From positions 1,526,519 to 1,590,518 of the forward strand of contig NZ_RPFW01000001.1 in assembly GCF_007827045.1 (NCBI RefSeq): a DNA stretch of 64,000 nucleotides, in the 5' to 3' direction. Numbering within the stretch: the stretch's first letter is position 1; each line of letters begins with the position of its first letter. Made by a program: the position numbers and the translations under genes. The stretch is from Trebonia kvetii. Its GTDB lineage: Bacteria > Actinomycetota > Actinomycetes > Streptosporangiales > Streptosporangiaceae. The notes below the pieces were generated by a model, which searched no databases, was not told the origin of the DNA, and saw only the letters and a program-made list of their open reading frames with translations. Positions 1 through 8,087 of the stretch are shown here, in pieces.

Positions 1-146
1 AGGAGCTGACGGTCAAGCCGGTGCTCGGCACGACCGGCGACAGGGTGCTCCCCGCGGGGCTGACCGCGCTCGGCGAGACCGAGATCGTGAACAGGGTCAC
101 GCTGCAACCGTTCGGGATCAAGGTGTTCAAGATCGCCGAGAGCTAA
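1..146 (+). CDS. C-terminal end of an unidentified protein (possibly a glycoside hydrolase)
   Basis: An open frame runs from the window edge (first full codon at base 3) to TAA at 144-146 and ends in VFKIAES. The 47 visible residues alternate hydrophobic and polar positions, as in a small C-terminal beta-sandwich. The pattern resembles the last strands of some family 42 or 51 glycoside hydrolases. That is only a resemblance, and no catalytic part is visible. The next gene starts 9 bases downstream on the same strand and encodes a carbohydrate-esterase-like protein, so a shared sugar-degradation operon is plausible but unproven. Confidence 0.5.
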   Translation, partial: ELTVKPVLGTTGDRVLPAGLTALGETEIVNRVTLQPFGIKVFKIAES

Positions 147-155
147 GGTTCTCTT

Positions 156-1133
156 ATGCCCTGGTATGACATGCCGCTCGAGCGGCTGCGCGAGTACCGC
201 ACGAGCACACAGGAGCCCGACGGGCTCGACGACTGGTGGGCCGGGCGTATCGCAGAGGCACGAGCACTCGCCGAGCCGCTCACTCGCACGCCGCACCAGC
301 CCGGGCTGTACGACCCGTTCCAGGTGGACGACGTCGAGTTCTCCGGGGGCGGCGGCGACCGGATCAGGGCCTGGCACTTCCGTCCGCGCGGCAACGCCGC
401 GGCGCCCATGGTCGTCAAGTTCATCGGGTACGGCGGCGGGCGCGGCGTGCCCGCCGAGCACGTGCTGCTGCCCGCGCTCGGCTACGCGCTGCTCGTCATG
501 GACACGCGCGGCCAGGGCGGCCGGTGGACCAGCGGTGCGACGCCGGACGGCGGCACCGGGACCGGGCCGGAGAACTCGCTCGTGATGACCAGGGGTATCA
601 CGCGCCCCGAGGATTACTACTACACCCGGCTGTTCACCGACGCCGCGCTAGCGATCGACACCGCGATCAAGCTGGCAGGCTCCGGCGCCGGTCCCGGCAT
701 CGCGGTGACCGGCGGCAGCCAGGGCGGGGCGCTCGCGCTCGCCGCCGCGGCGCTGCGCCCGGACGTGGTCCGGGTCTGCCACGCCGACGTGCCGTTCCTC
801 TGCGACATCCAGCGGGCGATCACGCTCGCGCCGCACGCGCCGTACACCGAGATCCCCGAGTTCCTCGCCGAGAACACCAAGCTCATCGAGCCGGCCCTGA
901 ACACGCTGCGGTACGTGGACTGCGCACTGCTCGCGCGCAGGATCACGGCCACCACGCTGGTGAGCGTGGGCCTGATGGACGACATCTGCCCGCCGTCGAC
1001 CGTCTTCGCCGCGTACAACGAGATCACGGCGGACAAGGAGATCGCGGTCTACCCATACAGCGACCACAGTTGCCCCAGGGGGCACACCGAGCGGCAGCTC
1101 GCGCACCTGGGCAAGCACTTCCCGGCCAGGTGA
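156..1133 (+). CDS. Acetylxylan esterase / cephalosporin-C deacetylase family (CE7, AXE1)
   Basis: A 325-residue alpha/beta hydrolase expected to remove acetyl groups from xylo-oligosaccharides or similar small esters; no signal peptide is visible, so it is probably cytoplasmic. CE7 hallmarks are present: RGQ at about 118-120, the nucleophile elbow GGSQGG with Ser188, the acid in LMDDICPP (Asp275/276), and His304 in YSDHS. The length matches the family norm of about 320. The ATG at 156 lies 9 bases after the preceding stop with only a weak Shine-Dalgarno, which suggests coupling to the upstream gene. The exact substrate cannot be read from sequence. Confidence 0.88.
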   Translation: MPWYDMPLERLREYRTSTQEPDGLDDWWAGRIAEARALAEPLTRTPHQPGLYDPFQVDDVEFSGGGGDRIRAWHFRPRGNAAAPMVVKFIGYGGGRGVPAEHVLLPALGYALLVMDTRGQGGRWTSGATPDGGTGTGPENSLVMTRGITRPEDYYYTRLFTDAALAIDTAIKLAGSGAGPGIAVTGGSQGGALALAAAALRPDVVRVCHADVPFLCDIQRAITLAPHAPYTEIPEFLAENTKLIEPALNTLRYVDCALLARRITATTLVSVGLMDDICPPSTVFAAYNEITADKEIAVYPYSDHSCPRGHTERQLAHLGKHFPAR

Positions 1134-1179
1134 GCGCTAGCCGGGGCCAGGTTCAGACGCCGGCCCCGGCCAACCGGGC

Positions 1180-1974
1180 TCAGTCGCGGATGACCACGCG
1201 GTTGGTCAGGGTGCCGACCGACTCGATCGTCACCGACACCTCGTCACCGTCGACCAGCGGGCCGACACCCTCGGGCGTGCCGGTCAGCAGCACGTCACCG
1301 GGCAGCAGCGTCATCACCGACGACACGAACTGGATGAGCGACGGCACGTCCCACAGCAGCTCGGACGTCCTGGCGTGCTGCTTGACCGCGCCGTTGACCG
1401 TCGTGGTGATGCCGAGGTCGGCGGGGTCGGCCCCGGTCTCCATCCACGGCCCGAGCGGGCAGAACGTGTCGAAGCCCTTCGCCCTGGTCCACTGGCCGTC
1501 CTTGGCCTGCAGATCCCGCGCGGTCACGTCGTTCGCGCAGGTGTAGCCGAAGATGACCTCGGCTGCCCGCTCCCGCGGCACGTCCCTGCAGAGCCTGCCG
1601 ATGATCACGGCGAGCTCGCCCTCGTAGTCCACCCGCTCGGTGATCTTCACCGGATACGCGATCCTGTCGCCTGGACCGGTGACCGACGTGGACGGCTTGA
1701 GGAACAGGACCGGCTCGGCGGGGAGCTCGTTTCCTCCCATCTCCTTGACGTGCTCGGCATAGTTCTTGCCGACGGCCACCACCTTGGACGGCAGGACGGG
1801 CGCGAGCAGCCGCACCTCGGCCAGCGGATAGCGCTCGCCGGTGAGCCGCACTCCTGCCGGATCGACACCGAACGGGTGGCCGTACAGCTCCGCGATCGTT
1901 TGCTGCTGGCCGGACTCACCCTCAACGACGCCGTAAGCGACGCCGTCGCCCTTGGCGAACCTCGCGATACGCAC
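1180..1974 (-). CDS. Fumarylacetoacetate hydrolase (FAH) family protein
   Basis: 264 residues of the FAH / 2-hydroxyhepta-2,4-diene-1,7-dioate isomerase fold. These are Mg2+-dependent enzymes acting on C-C bonds or tautomers of acylpyruvate-like compounds in aromatic catabolism. Visible motifs: VGKNYAEH near residue 70, FLKPS, the metal ligands of the DYEGELAVIIG stretch, GYTCANDVTARD, and LTGTPEGVGP near the C-terminus. The GTG start at 1974 is supported by AAGGAG a few bases upstream. It converges with the deacetylase gene. Specificity (hydrolase, decarboxylase or isomerase) is unknown. Confidence 0.9.
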   Translation of the reverse strand: MRIARFAKGDGVAYGVVEGESGQQQTIAELYGHPFGVDPAGVRLTGERYPLAEVRLLAPVLPSKVVAVGKNYAEHVKEMGGNELPAEPVLFLKPSTSVTGPGDRIAYPVKITERVDYEGELAVIIGRLCRDVPRERAAEVIFGYTCANDVTARDLQAKDGQWTRAKGFDTFCPLGPWMETGADPADLGITTTVNGAVKQHARTSELLWDVPSLIQFVSSVMTLLPGDVLLTGTPEGVGPLVDGDEVSVTIESVGTLTNRVVIRD

Positions 1975-2055
1975 GATGCTCCTTCGCTTCGCTTGTCGCT
2001 TCGAGCCTACTTGCCCGTGGCTCTCGCGGGGAGCGCCGATCCTGACCCGGGGCTG

Positions 2056-2301
2056 CTACTGCTGATATCCCTCCACCTCGGACACCGACCGGACCGCCGC
2101 ACCCTCGGGACTCTCCCCGAACTCGCGCTTCGCCCGGCGCTGGCGCAGCAGATCCCAGCACTGATCGAGCGCCTCCTCAGCAGAACGAAGGCGCTCCCGC
2201 TCCTGTTCCGAGGTGAGCTCGCCGCGCGCGAGCTGGCCGCGCAGGTCATGCTCCGTGGTGATCAGCTCACTGATCTGCGACATGATCTCCCTGTCATCCA
2301 T
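2056..2301 (-). CDS. DUF2630 family small protein
   Basis: 81 residues, highly charged and predicted helical (EHDLR, QERERLRSAEEALDQCW), with the C-terminal LLRQRRAKREFG and VEGYQQ signature I associate with DUF2630. This is a conserved actinobacterial family without known function. It lies immediately 3' of the MFS gene on the same strand (4 bases between the MFS stop and this ATG), so the two are probably co-transcribed and translationally coupled. Confidence 0.75.
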   Translation of the reverse strand: MDDREIMSQISELITTEHDLRGQLARGELTSEQERERLRSAEEALDQCWDLLRQRRAKREFGESPEGAAVRSVSEVEGYQQ

Positions 2302-2305
2302 GTGC

Positions 2306-3685
2306 TTAAGGTATGCCCGCGGCCTTCTGGTCCGCGATCGGGGATATGAGTTTTCCCGAACGGTTCCGTGGTTCCCCTAGGGCGGAGGCAGCTACCGCGA
2401 TCCAGGCGGCGAGCACGACCAGGACGACCAGCGCCAGGTGGAGGCCGATCTGGTTCGCGACCACGCCGATGATGGCCGGGCCCGCCGCCATGCCCGTGTA
2501 GCCGAGGCCGACCACCCGGGCCAGGCCCGAGCCTGGACGCTCCGGGTCGGCGCGACCGCCTGCCGCGAACACCTGCGGAACGACGATGGACAGGCCGGCC
2601 CCGAATGCGGTGAACCCGGCGATGGTCACGGCGGGAACCCGGGTAGAGAGCGCCAAGGCGATGCCCGCGGTGGCGATCACGCCGCTCGTCCTGATCACCG
2701 TGACAACCCCGAAGCGGTGGATGAGCCGGTCGCCGACCGCCCTGCCGACGGTCATGGTGACGGAGAAGGCAGCGAAGCCGAAGGCCGCGAGGCCGGCACT
2801 GGTGCCCAGGTTGTCCCTAAGATAGACGGCCGACCAGTCGCCCGCCGCGCCCTCGCAGATCAGGCCGCAGATGCCGAGCACGCCGAGCGCGAGGACCAAG
2901 CGCCGCACCTGCCGGCGGTCCACGACTGCTGGAGTGACTTGCGTGCTTGAAGGGACAGTTGCCAGCGCTTCCGAACTGGCCCTGGGTGCCGCAAGGCCAG
3001 AATCGTTCTGGCCTTGTGTGCCATCGGGCCAATAGAGCTGGCCTTGTGTGCCACGCGGCTCGTTTGGTGGCTCCGGGGTCTCGGGGAGCAGCCAGAATCC
3101 GGCGGTGGCGTCGACGATCAGCCCGGTGATCCCCGCCGCGGCCAGAGAGGGCAGCAGGCCGATACCCGCCAGGGCGAAGCCGCCGCCCGCCAGCGAGCCG
3201 AGGATCGCCCCGAGGCTGTAGAAGGCGTGCATCGACGTCATCACCGGACGGCCGTAGGCGGCCTCGACGCGGACGCCCTGGGCGTTCTGCGAGACGTCGA
3301 GGGTCCCGACGGCCACGCCGATGACAAACAGGGCCGCCATCAGCACGGGCAGGTTATGCGCGAAGCCGGGGAGCGTCGTTCCCACGCAGCTTGCCAGGCC
3401 GGTGACGCGGACCAGGACGGAGCTGCCCGCCCGGTCGACAAGCCGCTCGGCGAGCGCCGCGCCGAGCACGAGGCCGACGGGGACCGCGAACAGCGCGATG
3501 CCCAGGGTGCCGTCCGACAGGTGCGCCTGCGTCTTGGCGGCCGGGACGCGGGCCAGCCACACGCCGGAACACCAGCCCATGATCAGGAAGTGCGCCGATA
3601 CCGCCCATCGCGCGGGGCCCACCGCCCCGCGCCGCCCCGAATTACGCACTACGCAACAATAGTCGCGAACTTCGCACTCAACCAA
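2306..3685 (-). CDS. MFS transporter with an in-frame repeat insert
   Basis: 459 residues with about 12 hydrophobic segments and typical MFS glycine-rich helices (for example SMHAFYSLGAILGSLAGGG). It is closest in feel to the fucose-permease/YbjJ-like group, but the substrate is unknown. The central cytoplasmic loop, between the sixth and seventh membrane segments, is expanded by a low-complexity stretch containing GTQGQ twice (about residues 215-240). At the DNA level this stretch is a short direct-repeat array (2976-3054). The start is uncertain: the longest frame begins at 3685, but homologues usually start nearer the RNSGRRG segment about 15 residues in. Confidence 0.82.
   Translation of the reverse strand: MVECEVRDYCCVVRNSGRRGAVGPARWAVSAHFLIMGWCSGVWLARVPAAKTQAHLSDGTLGIALFAVPVGLVLGAALAERLVDRAGSSVLVRVTGLASCVGTTLPGFAHNLPVLMAALFVIGVAVGTLDVSQNAQGVRVEAAYGRPVMTSMHAFYSLGAILGSLAGGGFALAGIGLLPSLAAAGITGLIVDATAGFWLLPETPEPPNEPRGTQGQLYWPDGTQGQNDSGLAAPRASSEALATVPSSTQVTPAVVDRRQVRRLVLALGVLGICGLICEGAAGDWSAVYLRDNLGTSAGLAAFGFAAFSVTMTVGRAVGDRLIHRFGVVTVIRTSGVIATAGIALALSTRVPAVTIAGFTAFGAGLSIVVPQVFAAGGRADPERPGSGLARVVGLGYTGMAAGPAIIGVVANQIGLHLALVVLVVLAAWIAVAASALGEPRNRSGKLISPIADQKAAGIP
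2976..3054. repeat. Short direct repeats plus a perfect hairpin inside the MFS gene
   Basis: The 16-base unit ctggccttgtgtgcca occurs at 3008-3023 and 3039-3054, with a degenerate copy at about 2976-2990, giving a period near 31 bases. Between the copies, 2993-3015 is a perfect 10-bp inverted repeat (arm aaggccagaa, loop tcg). The array encodes the GTQGQ repeats of the MFS loop and keeps the frame open. Confidence 0.8.
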
Positions 3686-3718
3686 AAGCGGTTCCGTGCC
3701 CAGCAGGCGTCGGCGAAA

Positions 3719-3766
3719 GATGGTGGATAGTTCTCCACACCGGAGTGTGGAGAACTATCCACCATC
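3719..3766. other. Perfect 22-bp hairpin between cimA and the MFS gene
   Basis: Bases 3719-3740 (starting gatggtggatag) are the exact reverse complement of 3745-3766, separated by the 4-base loop cgga. The gap lies downstream of cimA (which ends at 3930) and just upstream of the MFS start. In the minus direction only three T follow, so it is not a textbook intrinsic terminator. It could be a terminator, an mRNA-stabilising hairpin or an operator. The rest of 3686-3929 shows no gene. Confidence 0.8.
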
Positions 3767-3929
3767 CGCATGATGCTGAGACGCGCGACTGATGCCGTTT
3801 CGTGTTTGTCTTGTGGGTAAGTCACGACCGCGGCGACCGTCGCCGCCCGGCTGTGCCTCGTGAGCCAGCCGAGGCGGGACGGCCCGGAGAATGCACTGGT
3901 GGGTGCCGCTCCGGGCGCGCCTCAGGGCT

Positions 3930-5519
3930 CTAATCGGGCACGCGGCCGGCGCGGAGCAGGCCGTAGCTGACGGCCTCCTCCAGGGCGTGCCAGGAGGCGG
4001 AGATGACGTTCTCGTCGACACCGACCGTGGACCAGGTCTCGCCCTCGGCGTTGCTCGACTCGATCAGCACCCGGGTGATCGCGCCGGTGCCCGACGAGCC
4101 CTCCAGGATGCGGACCTTGAAGTCGGTCAGCTCCAGGGTGGCCAGCTCGGGGAAGGTCTGCTCAAGGGCGGCGCGCAGCGCCCGGTCCAGCGCGTTCACC
4201 GGGCCGTTGCCCTCGCCGACGGCAACGACGCGCTCGCCCTTCGCCGTCAGCCTGACGGTGGCCTCGCTGGTCACGGCACCGTCCTCGCGCCGCTCCACGA
4301 TGACCCGCCAGGACTCGACGGTGAAGTGGCGCTTGCGCTCGCCGGCGAGCTCGTCGCGGAGCAGCAGCTCGAAGCTGGCGTCCGCGGCCTCGAAGGAGTA
4401 GCCGTGCGCCTCAAGCTCCTTGACCTTGTCGGTCACCCGGCCGATGACCTCCTTGTCACCGGACAGGTCGAAGCCAAGCTCGCGCCCCTTCAGCTCAATG
4501 GACGCCCGGCCCGCCATGTCCGAGACGAGCATGCGCATGTCGTTGCCGACCAGGGCCGGGTCGATGTGCTGGTAGAGCATCGGGTCGACGCGGATCGCGC
4601 TGGCGTGCAGCCCCGCCTTGTGCGCGAACGCGGATAGGCCGACGTAGGGCTGGTGGGTGTGCGGCGTGACGTTCGTGACCTCGCTGATCGCGTGCGCGAT
4701 CCTGGTCATCTCCCTGATGCCCTCGCCGTCGAGTACCCGCTTGCCCTTCTTGAGCTGGAGGCCTGCGACCACGCTGAACAGGTTCGCGTTGCCCGACCGC
4801 TCGCCGTAGCCGTTCGCGGTGCCCTGCACGTGCGTGACGCCGGCCTCGACCGCGACCAGGGTGTTGGCGACGCCGCAGCCGGTGTCGTCGTGGCAGTGGA
4901 TGCCGAGCCGCGCGCCGCTGCGTTCCGCGACCGCGTGCACGATGTCGCCGAGCTCGGTGGGCATCATGCCGCCGTTGGTGTCGCACAGGGCGATGACATC
5001 CGCGCCGGCCTCGGCGGCGGCCCTGAGGCACTCGATCGCGTAGGCCGGGTTGGACCGGTAGCCGTCGAAGAAGTGCTCGGCGTCGAGGAAGACCCGCTGC
5101 CCCTCCGCCCGCAGGTGCCGGACCGTGTCCGCGATCATCGCGAGGTTCTCCTCGAGCGTGGTCCGCAGCGCGAGCTCCACGTGGCGGTCGTGACTCTTGG
5201 CGACCAGCGTCACGACGGGTGCCCGGGACTCGCGGAGCGCGGCCACCTGGGGGTCGTGCGCGGCGGCAACGCCGGCCTTGCGGGTGGCACCGAACGCCGC
5301 GAGCGTGGCGTGCCTGAGGTCGAGCTCGGTCTGCGCACGGCGGAAGAACTCGGTGTCCTTCGGGATCGCGCCCGGCCAGCCGCCCTCGATGAACCCGACG
5401 CCGAGACGGTCCAGGTGCCGCGCGATCACCAGTTTGTCGGCGACGGTGAGGTTCAGGCCCTCCTGCTGCGCGCCGTCGCGCAGGGTGGTGTCGTAGACGT
5501 GAAACTGGTCGTCGAGCAT
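3930..5519 (-). CDS. cimA: (R)-citramalate synthase
   Basis: 529 residues. Condenses acetyl-CoA with pyruvate to citramalate, the first step of the threonine-independent route to 2-oxobutyrate and isoleucine. The HMGL-like TIM barrel starts with DTTLRDGAQQEG (about residues 9-20). The metal-binding HCHDDTG is near 205-211, and a long C-terminal LeuA-type regulatory domain follows from about residue 400 (FKVRILEGSSGTGA). The length and the RDGAQQEG variant fit CimA better than isopropylmalate synthase. The ATG is at 5519, preceded by an approximately 190-base leader with an Ile-rich peptide and terminator. That arrangement supports the isoleucine role and implies attenuation by Ile supply. Confidence 0.93.
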   Translation of the reverse strand: MLDDQFHVYDTTLRDGAQQEGLNLTVADKLVIARHLDRLGVGFIEGGWPGAIPKDTEFFRRAQTELDLRHATLAAFGATRKAGVAAAHDPQVAALRESRAPVVTLVAKSHDRHVELALRTTLEENLAMIADTVRHLRAEGQRVFLDAEHFFDGYRSNPAYAIECLRAAAEAGADVIALCDTNGGMMPTELGDIVHAVAERSGARLGIHCHDDTGCGVANTLVAVEAGVTHVQGTANGYGERSGNANLFSVVAGLQLKKGKRVLDGEGIREMTRIAHAISEVTNVTPHTHQPYVGLSAFAHKAGLHASAIRVDPMLYQHIDPALVGNDMRMLVSDMAGRASIELKGRELGFDLSGDKEVIGRVTDKVKELEAHGYSFEAADASFELLLRDELAGERKRHFTVESWRVIVERREDGAVTSEATVRLTAKGERVVAVGEGNGPVNALDRALRAALEQTFPELATLELTDFKVRILEGSSGTGAITRVLIESSNAEGETWSTVGVDENVISASWHALEEAVSYGLLRAGRVPD

Positions 5520-5571
5520 CGTCTCTGTCCGTTTCTTCGGTGTTGTTGTGGTGGGCCGGCGCGTTTCCTGG

Positions 5572-5608
5572 CAAACAAAAAGACCCCTCGCGAATACGCG
5601 AGAGGTCT
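5572..5608 (-). terminator. Attenuator (intrinsic terminator) in the cimA leader
   Basis: On the minus strand, agacctctcgcg (5608-5597) and cgcgaggggtct (5592-5581) form a 12-bp stem with one G-U pair and a tatt loop. TTTTTGTTT (5580-5572) follows directly. It sits about 55 bases before the cimA ATG, which is the position of a conditional terminator in an attenuation leader. Confidence 0.85.
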
Positions 5609-5665
5609 GCGCGTCGGCATCGAGATCAGCGTTCCTTTACCGCTGGCCGCGACTAGGGCTCTGCC

Positions 5666-5710
5666 CTAGCTGCCGACGCGCCTGCCGATAATAATCAGGC
5701 CGGACGTCAC
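5666..5710 (-). CDS. Leader peptide with three consecutive Ile codons
   Basis: GTG at 5710 opens a 14-codon frame, MTSGLIIIGRRVGS, ending in TAG at 5666-5668. The codons att att atc are consecutive. No Shine-Dalgarno is seen, and a -10-like cacact lies about 8 bases upstream, so the transcript may be leaderless. The codons after the Ile run (gcgcgtcggca) are perfectly complementary over 11 bases to tgccgacgcgc just before the terminator. A ribosome stalled on Ile codons would mask that arm and could change the downstream fold. The peptide is inferred from position and composition. Confidence 0.7.
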   Translation of the reverse strand: MTSGLIIIGRRVGS

Positions 5711-5771
5711 GGGAGCTAGTGTGCCACACCGGGGTGGCTGTGCGCCAACCCGGGGTGGCGTCGAGTGCGAT

Positions 5772-8072
5772 TCAGCCGATCGCCTTGAGGAAGGCGCCCG
5801 CCAGGGCGGCCGCCGCCTGGTGCGGTGTGCTGCCGGTCTCGAGCACGGAGATGGCCAGGCCGCCCCGGTAGCCGACGAACCAGCTCAGGTACGAGTGCTT
5901 GCCCGCCTTGACCACTCCGGCCTGGCCGTACACCGGCGCACCAGAGATGTTGGCCGCGTGCGCCGAGCCCTTCTTGACCGCCAGCCGCATCAGCGCCCTG
6001 AGTTCGGTGAGCTGCTTGCCGGACAGCGGTGCCTGCCAGGTGGTGGACTGGTCGGTGGAAAGCAGCACCGGCGAGTGCCCGGTGCCCGCCGCGACCTCGG
6101 CCGCCACGGTGGCCATGCCGAGCGGGCTCATCAGCACGCCCCCGGCCCCCGTCGCCTGCGCCGCCACGTCCGCCGCGCCCGATACCACGGGGGCGGACCC
6201 GGAGAACGCCGACAGCGGCAGCTGCCACTTGGCGCCGATGCCGAAGGCCCGCTCCGCGGCCGTGAGCTGCTGCGGTGTCAGGGTCCGCGACATGTTCGCG
6301 AAGGCGGTGCCGCACCCGTCGGCGAAGTCCGAGGCGAGCGTCGCGGTGGTCGACGTCACCAGCTGATAGGTAAAGGTCTGACCGCCGACGTTGGCGACCG
6401 GCTCGCAGGGCAGCGGGTGCTTCATGCCGATGCCCTTAGACAGCAGCGCCGCCGCGGACACGATGCTGAACGCCATGCCCGGCTCTACCTTCGCGTCGAG
6501 CGTGCCGCCCGACGGCAGCGTCCCCTGGCTCCCCTGACGGGAGGCGAGGACCCTGATGGCCCCGGTGCGCGCGTCGAGCGCGACGATCTCGGCGGAATTC
6601 GATTGCGCGGCGAGCGCCGTCATGGCGGCGGTCTGCTGCTTGCTGTCGAGCGTGGTCCGCACCGGTGTGCCCGCGTGACCGCCGGGTGAATTCCACAGGG
6701 TGGCGACCGTGTGGCCTGCCGCGTTCACCACCACGACCGAAGTCGTCGGCGTGCCGGTCAGCTCGTCCTGGTAGAGCTGCTGCAGGCCGCCCAGGCCAAC
6801 GGTCATGCCCGGCTGGTAGGCCGCGCCCTCGGCACGCAGCTCGGCGGAGTCTTCCGTGCCGACCTGGCCGACAGCCTCCTGCGCGGGCGAGGAGAACAGC
6901 CGTTCGTTCCGCAGCTGATGGCTGAGACCTGGCACCTTGGACAACCTGGGCCACAGCGCGGTGAACTCGGCCGGGCTCAGTGTGAGCAGGGACAGGAAGT
7001 CGCTCGGCGGCGCGGCCTTAATCTGGCCGACCACCTGCTGCTCGCTAAGTCCGGTGACGTCGCTGAAATCCTGGGCCGTCGCCGTGGCGTTCTTCAGCTC
7101 GCCGGGGCGGACGCCGATCCGGTAGTCGGCCGACTTGACGATCAGCGGCCGGCCGCCCATGTCCTGGATCCCGGCCCGCTGCGGGTACGCGGTCACCACG
7201 GCGAGCCGGTCACCGGCACCGAGCCCCGGGTTGATGACCGACGGCGCCCAGTCGACGAGCCAGTGACCGTCACGCGAGATCAGCTTGAACTGCCCGGTGT
7301 AGACCCACTGCTGCCCGGCCTGCGCGAGGTCCACGGTGGCACGGAAGCTGGCGATAGCTTTGTCACCGTGCTGCGTGACCTTGCCCATCGCGAAGAACCG
7401 GTTGCTCGCGTCGAGGTTGCTGTACGCCGCCGCGAGCTGGGTGGACACCAGCGCGGCGCCCCCGGTGGTGAGGGCGGCGGCCTCCGCGTAATGCCCCGAC
7501 TGCCAGTCGAACAGGAACGCCTGCACGGTCGGCTCCGCGGACGCCTCACTGCCGAAGCCATTGGTGAAGCCGACGCAGAACGTGGCGACGACAAGCAGGG
7601 AGATCGCCGCGAGACGCTGCTTGCGCGACAGGAAAGACCCACGGCCGACGGGCTTGCGATGCCGGTGCCCACGGCGGCCGCCGGATGCGCGGCCCGGCGC
7701 GGGCGCGCCGGGCGGACGCGGCGGAGCCTGATCCGGCAGCGTGCCCTGATCCGGCACCTGCGTGCCCTGGCCCGGCGGAGTCGCCTCGCCCGGCGCGAAC
7801 CCCGTACTGGGCGCAGTGGGCGCAGTGGGCGCAGTGGGCGCAGCGCCGGAGTCCGGCGTGAAACCTGGAGCGGGAAGTTGCCGGGCGTCCGCGGGAAGCT
7901 GGTCCTCCCCTGGAGCCGCCCCCGCCTCATCGGGCCAGGCGCGGGTATCCGCGGCGTTGGCAGTCCTGCTGCGACGTCCAGGGAGGCCAGACAGGCCGGG
8001 GACGGTAAAGGGGAAGCCACTACCGCGGGGACGGCCGGAGTGGCTCCCTTGCTCATGAGAGCGCGCAGTCAC
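5772..8072 (-). CDS. Penicillin-binding-protein homologue with degenerate catalytic motifs
   Basis: 766 residues: a Pro/Gly-rich cytoplasmic tail (1-150, with an APT repeat from four 9-base units), one membrane helix (about 154-171), an NTF2-like MecA_N domain (about 178-285), a PBP dimerisation region and a transpeptidase-like domain (about 440-766). The family's Ser-x-x-Lys should sit at 533-536 after EPG, but reads M-A-F-S. The SxN site reads G-C-G (586-588), and the KTG site reads Q-A-G (717-719). All three acyl-transfer motifs are therefore altered, and the protein is unlikely to bind penicillin or crosslink peptidoglycan. It follows ftsE-ftsX-smpB in the same direction (15 bases after smpB), which suggests a structural or regulatory role in division or wall growth. 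Confidence 0.85.
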   Translation of the reverse strand: MTARSHEQGSHSGRPRGSGFPFTVPGLSGLPGRRSRTANAADTRAWPDEAGAAPGEDQLPADARQLPAPGFTPDSGAAPTAPTAPTAPSTGFAPGEATPPGQGTQVPDQGTLPDQAPPRPPGAPAPGRASGGRRGHRHRKPVGRGSFLSRKQRLAAISLLVVATFCVGFTNGFGSEASAEPTVQAFLFDWQSGHYAEAAALTTGGAALVSTQLAAAYSNLDASNRFFAMGKVTQHGDKAIASFRATVDLAQAGQQWVYTGQFKLISRDGHWLVDWAPSVINPGLGAGDRLAVVTAYPQRAGIQDMGGRPLIVKSADYRIGVRPGELKNATATAQDFSDVTGLSEQQVVGQIKAAPPSDFLSLLTLSPAEFTALWPRLSKVPGLSHQLRNERLFSSPAQEAVGQVGTEDSAELRAEGAAYQPGMTVGLGGLQQLYQDELTGTPTTSVVVVNAAGHTVATLWNSPGGHAGTPVRTTLDSKQQTAAMTALAAQSNSAEIVALDARTGAIRVLASRQGSQGTLPSGGTLDAKVEPGMAFSIVSAAALLSKGIGMKHPLPCEPVANVGGQTFTYQLVTSTTATLASDFADGCGTAFANMSRTLTPQQLTAAERAFGIGAKWQLPLSAFSGSAPVVSGAADVAAQATGAGGVLMSPLGMATVAAEVAAGTGHSPVLLSTDQSTTWQAPLSGKQLTELRALMRLAVKKGSAHAANISGAPVYGQAGVVKAGKHSYLSWFVGYRGGLAISVLETGSTPHQAAAALAGAFLKAIG

Positions 8073-8087
8073 CGTCCGCCTCCGGAA

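Noticed and set aside
236..1546. Long plus-strand open frame overlapping the deacetylase and FAH genes
   Set aside because: Arg/Ala/Gly-rich translation without domain pattern; it crosses two recognised genes and is a GC-rich shadow frame.
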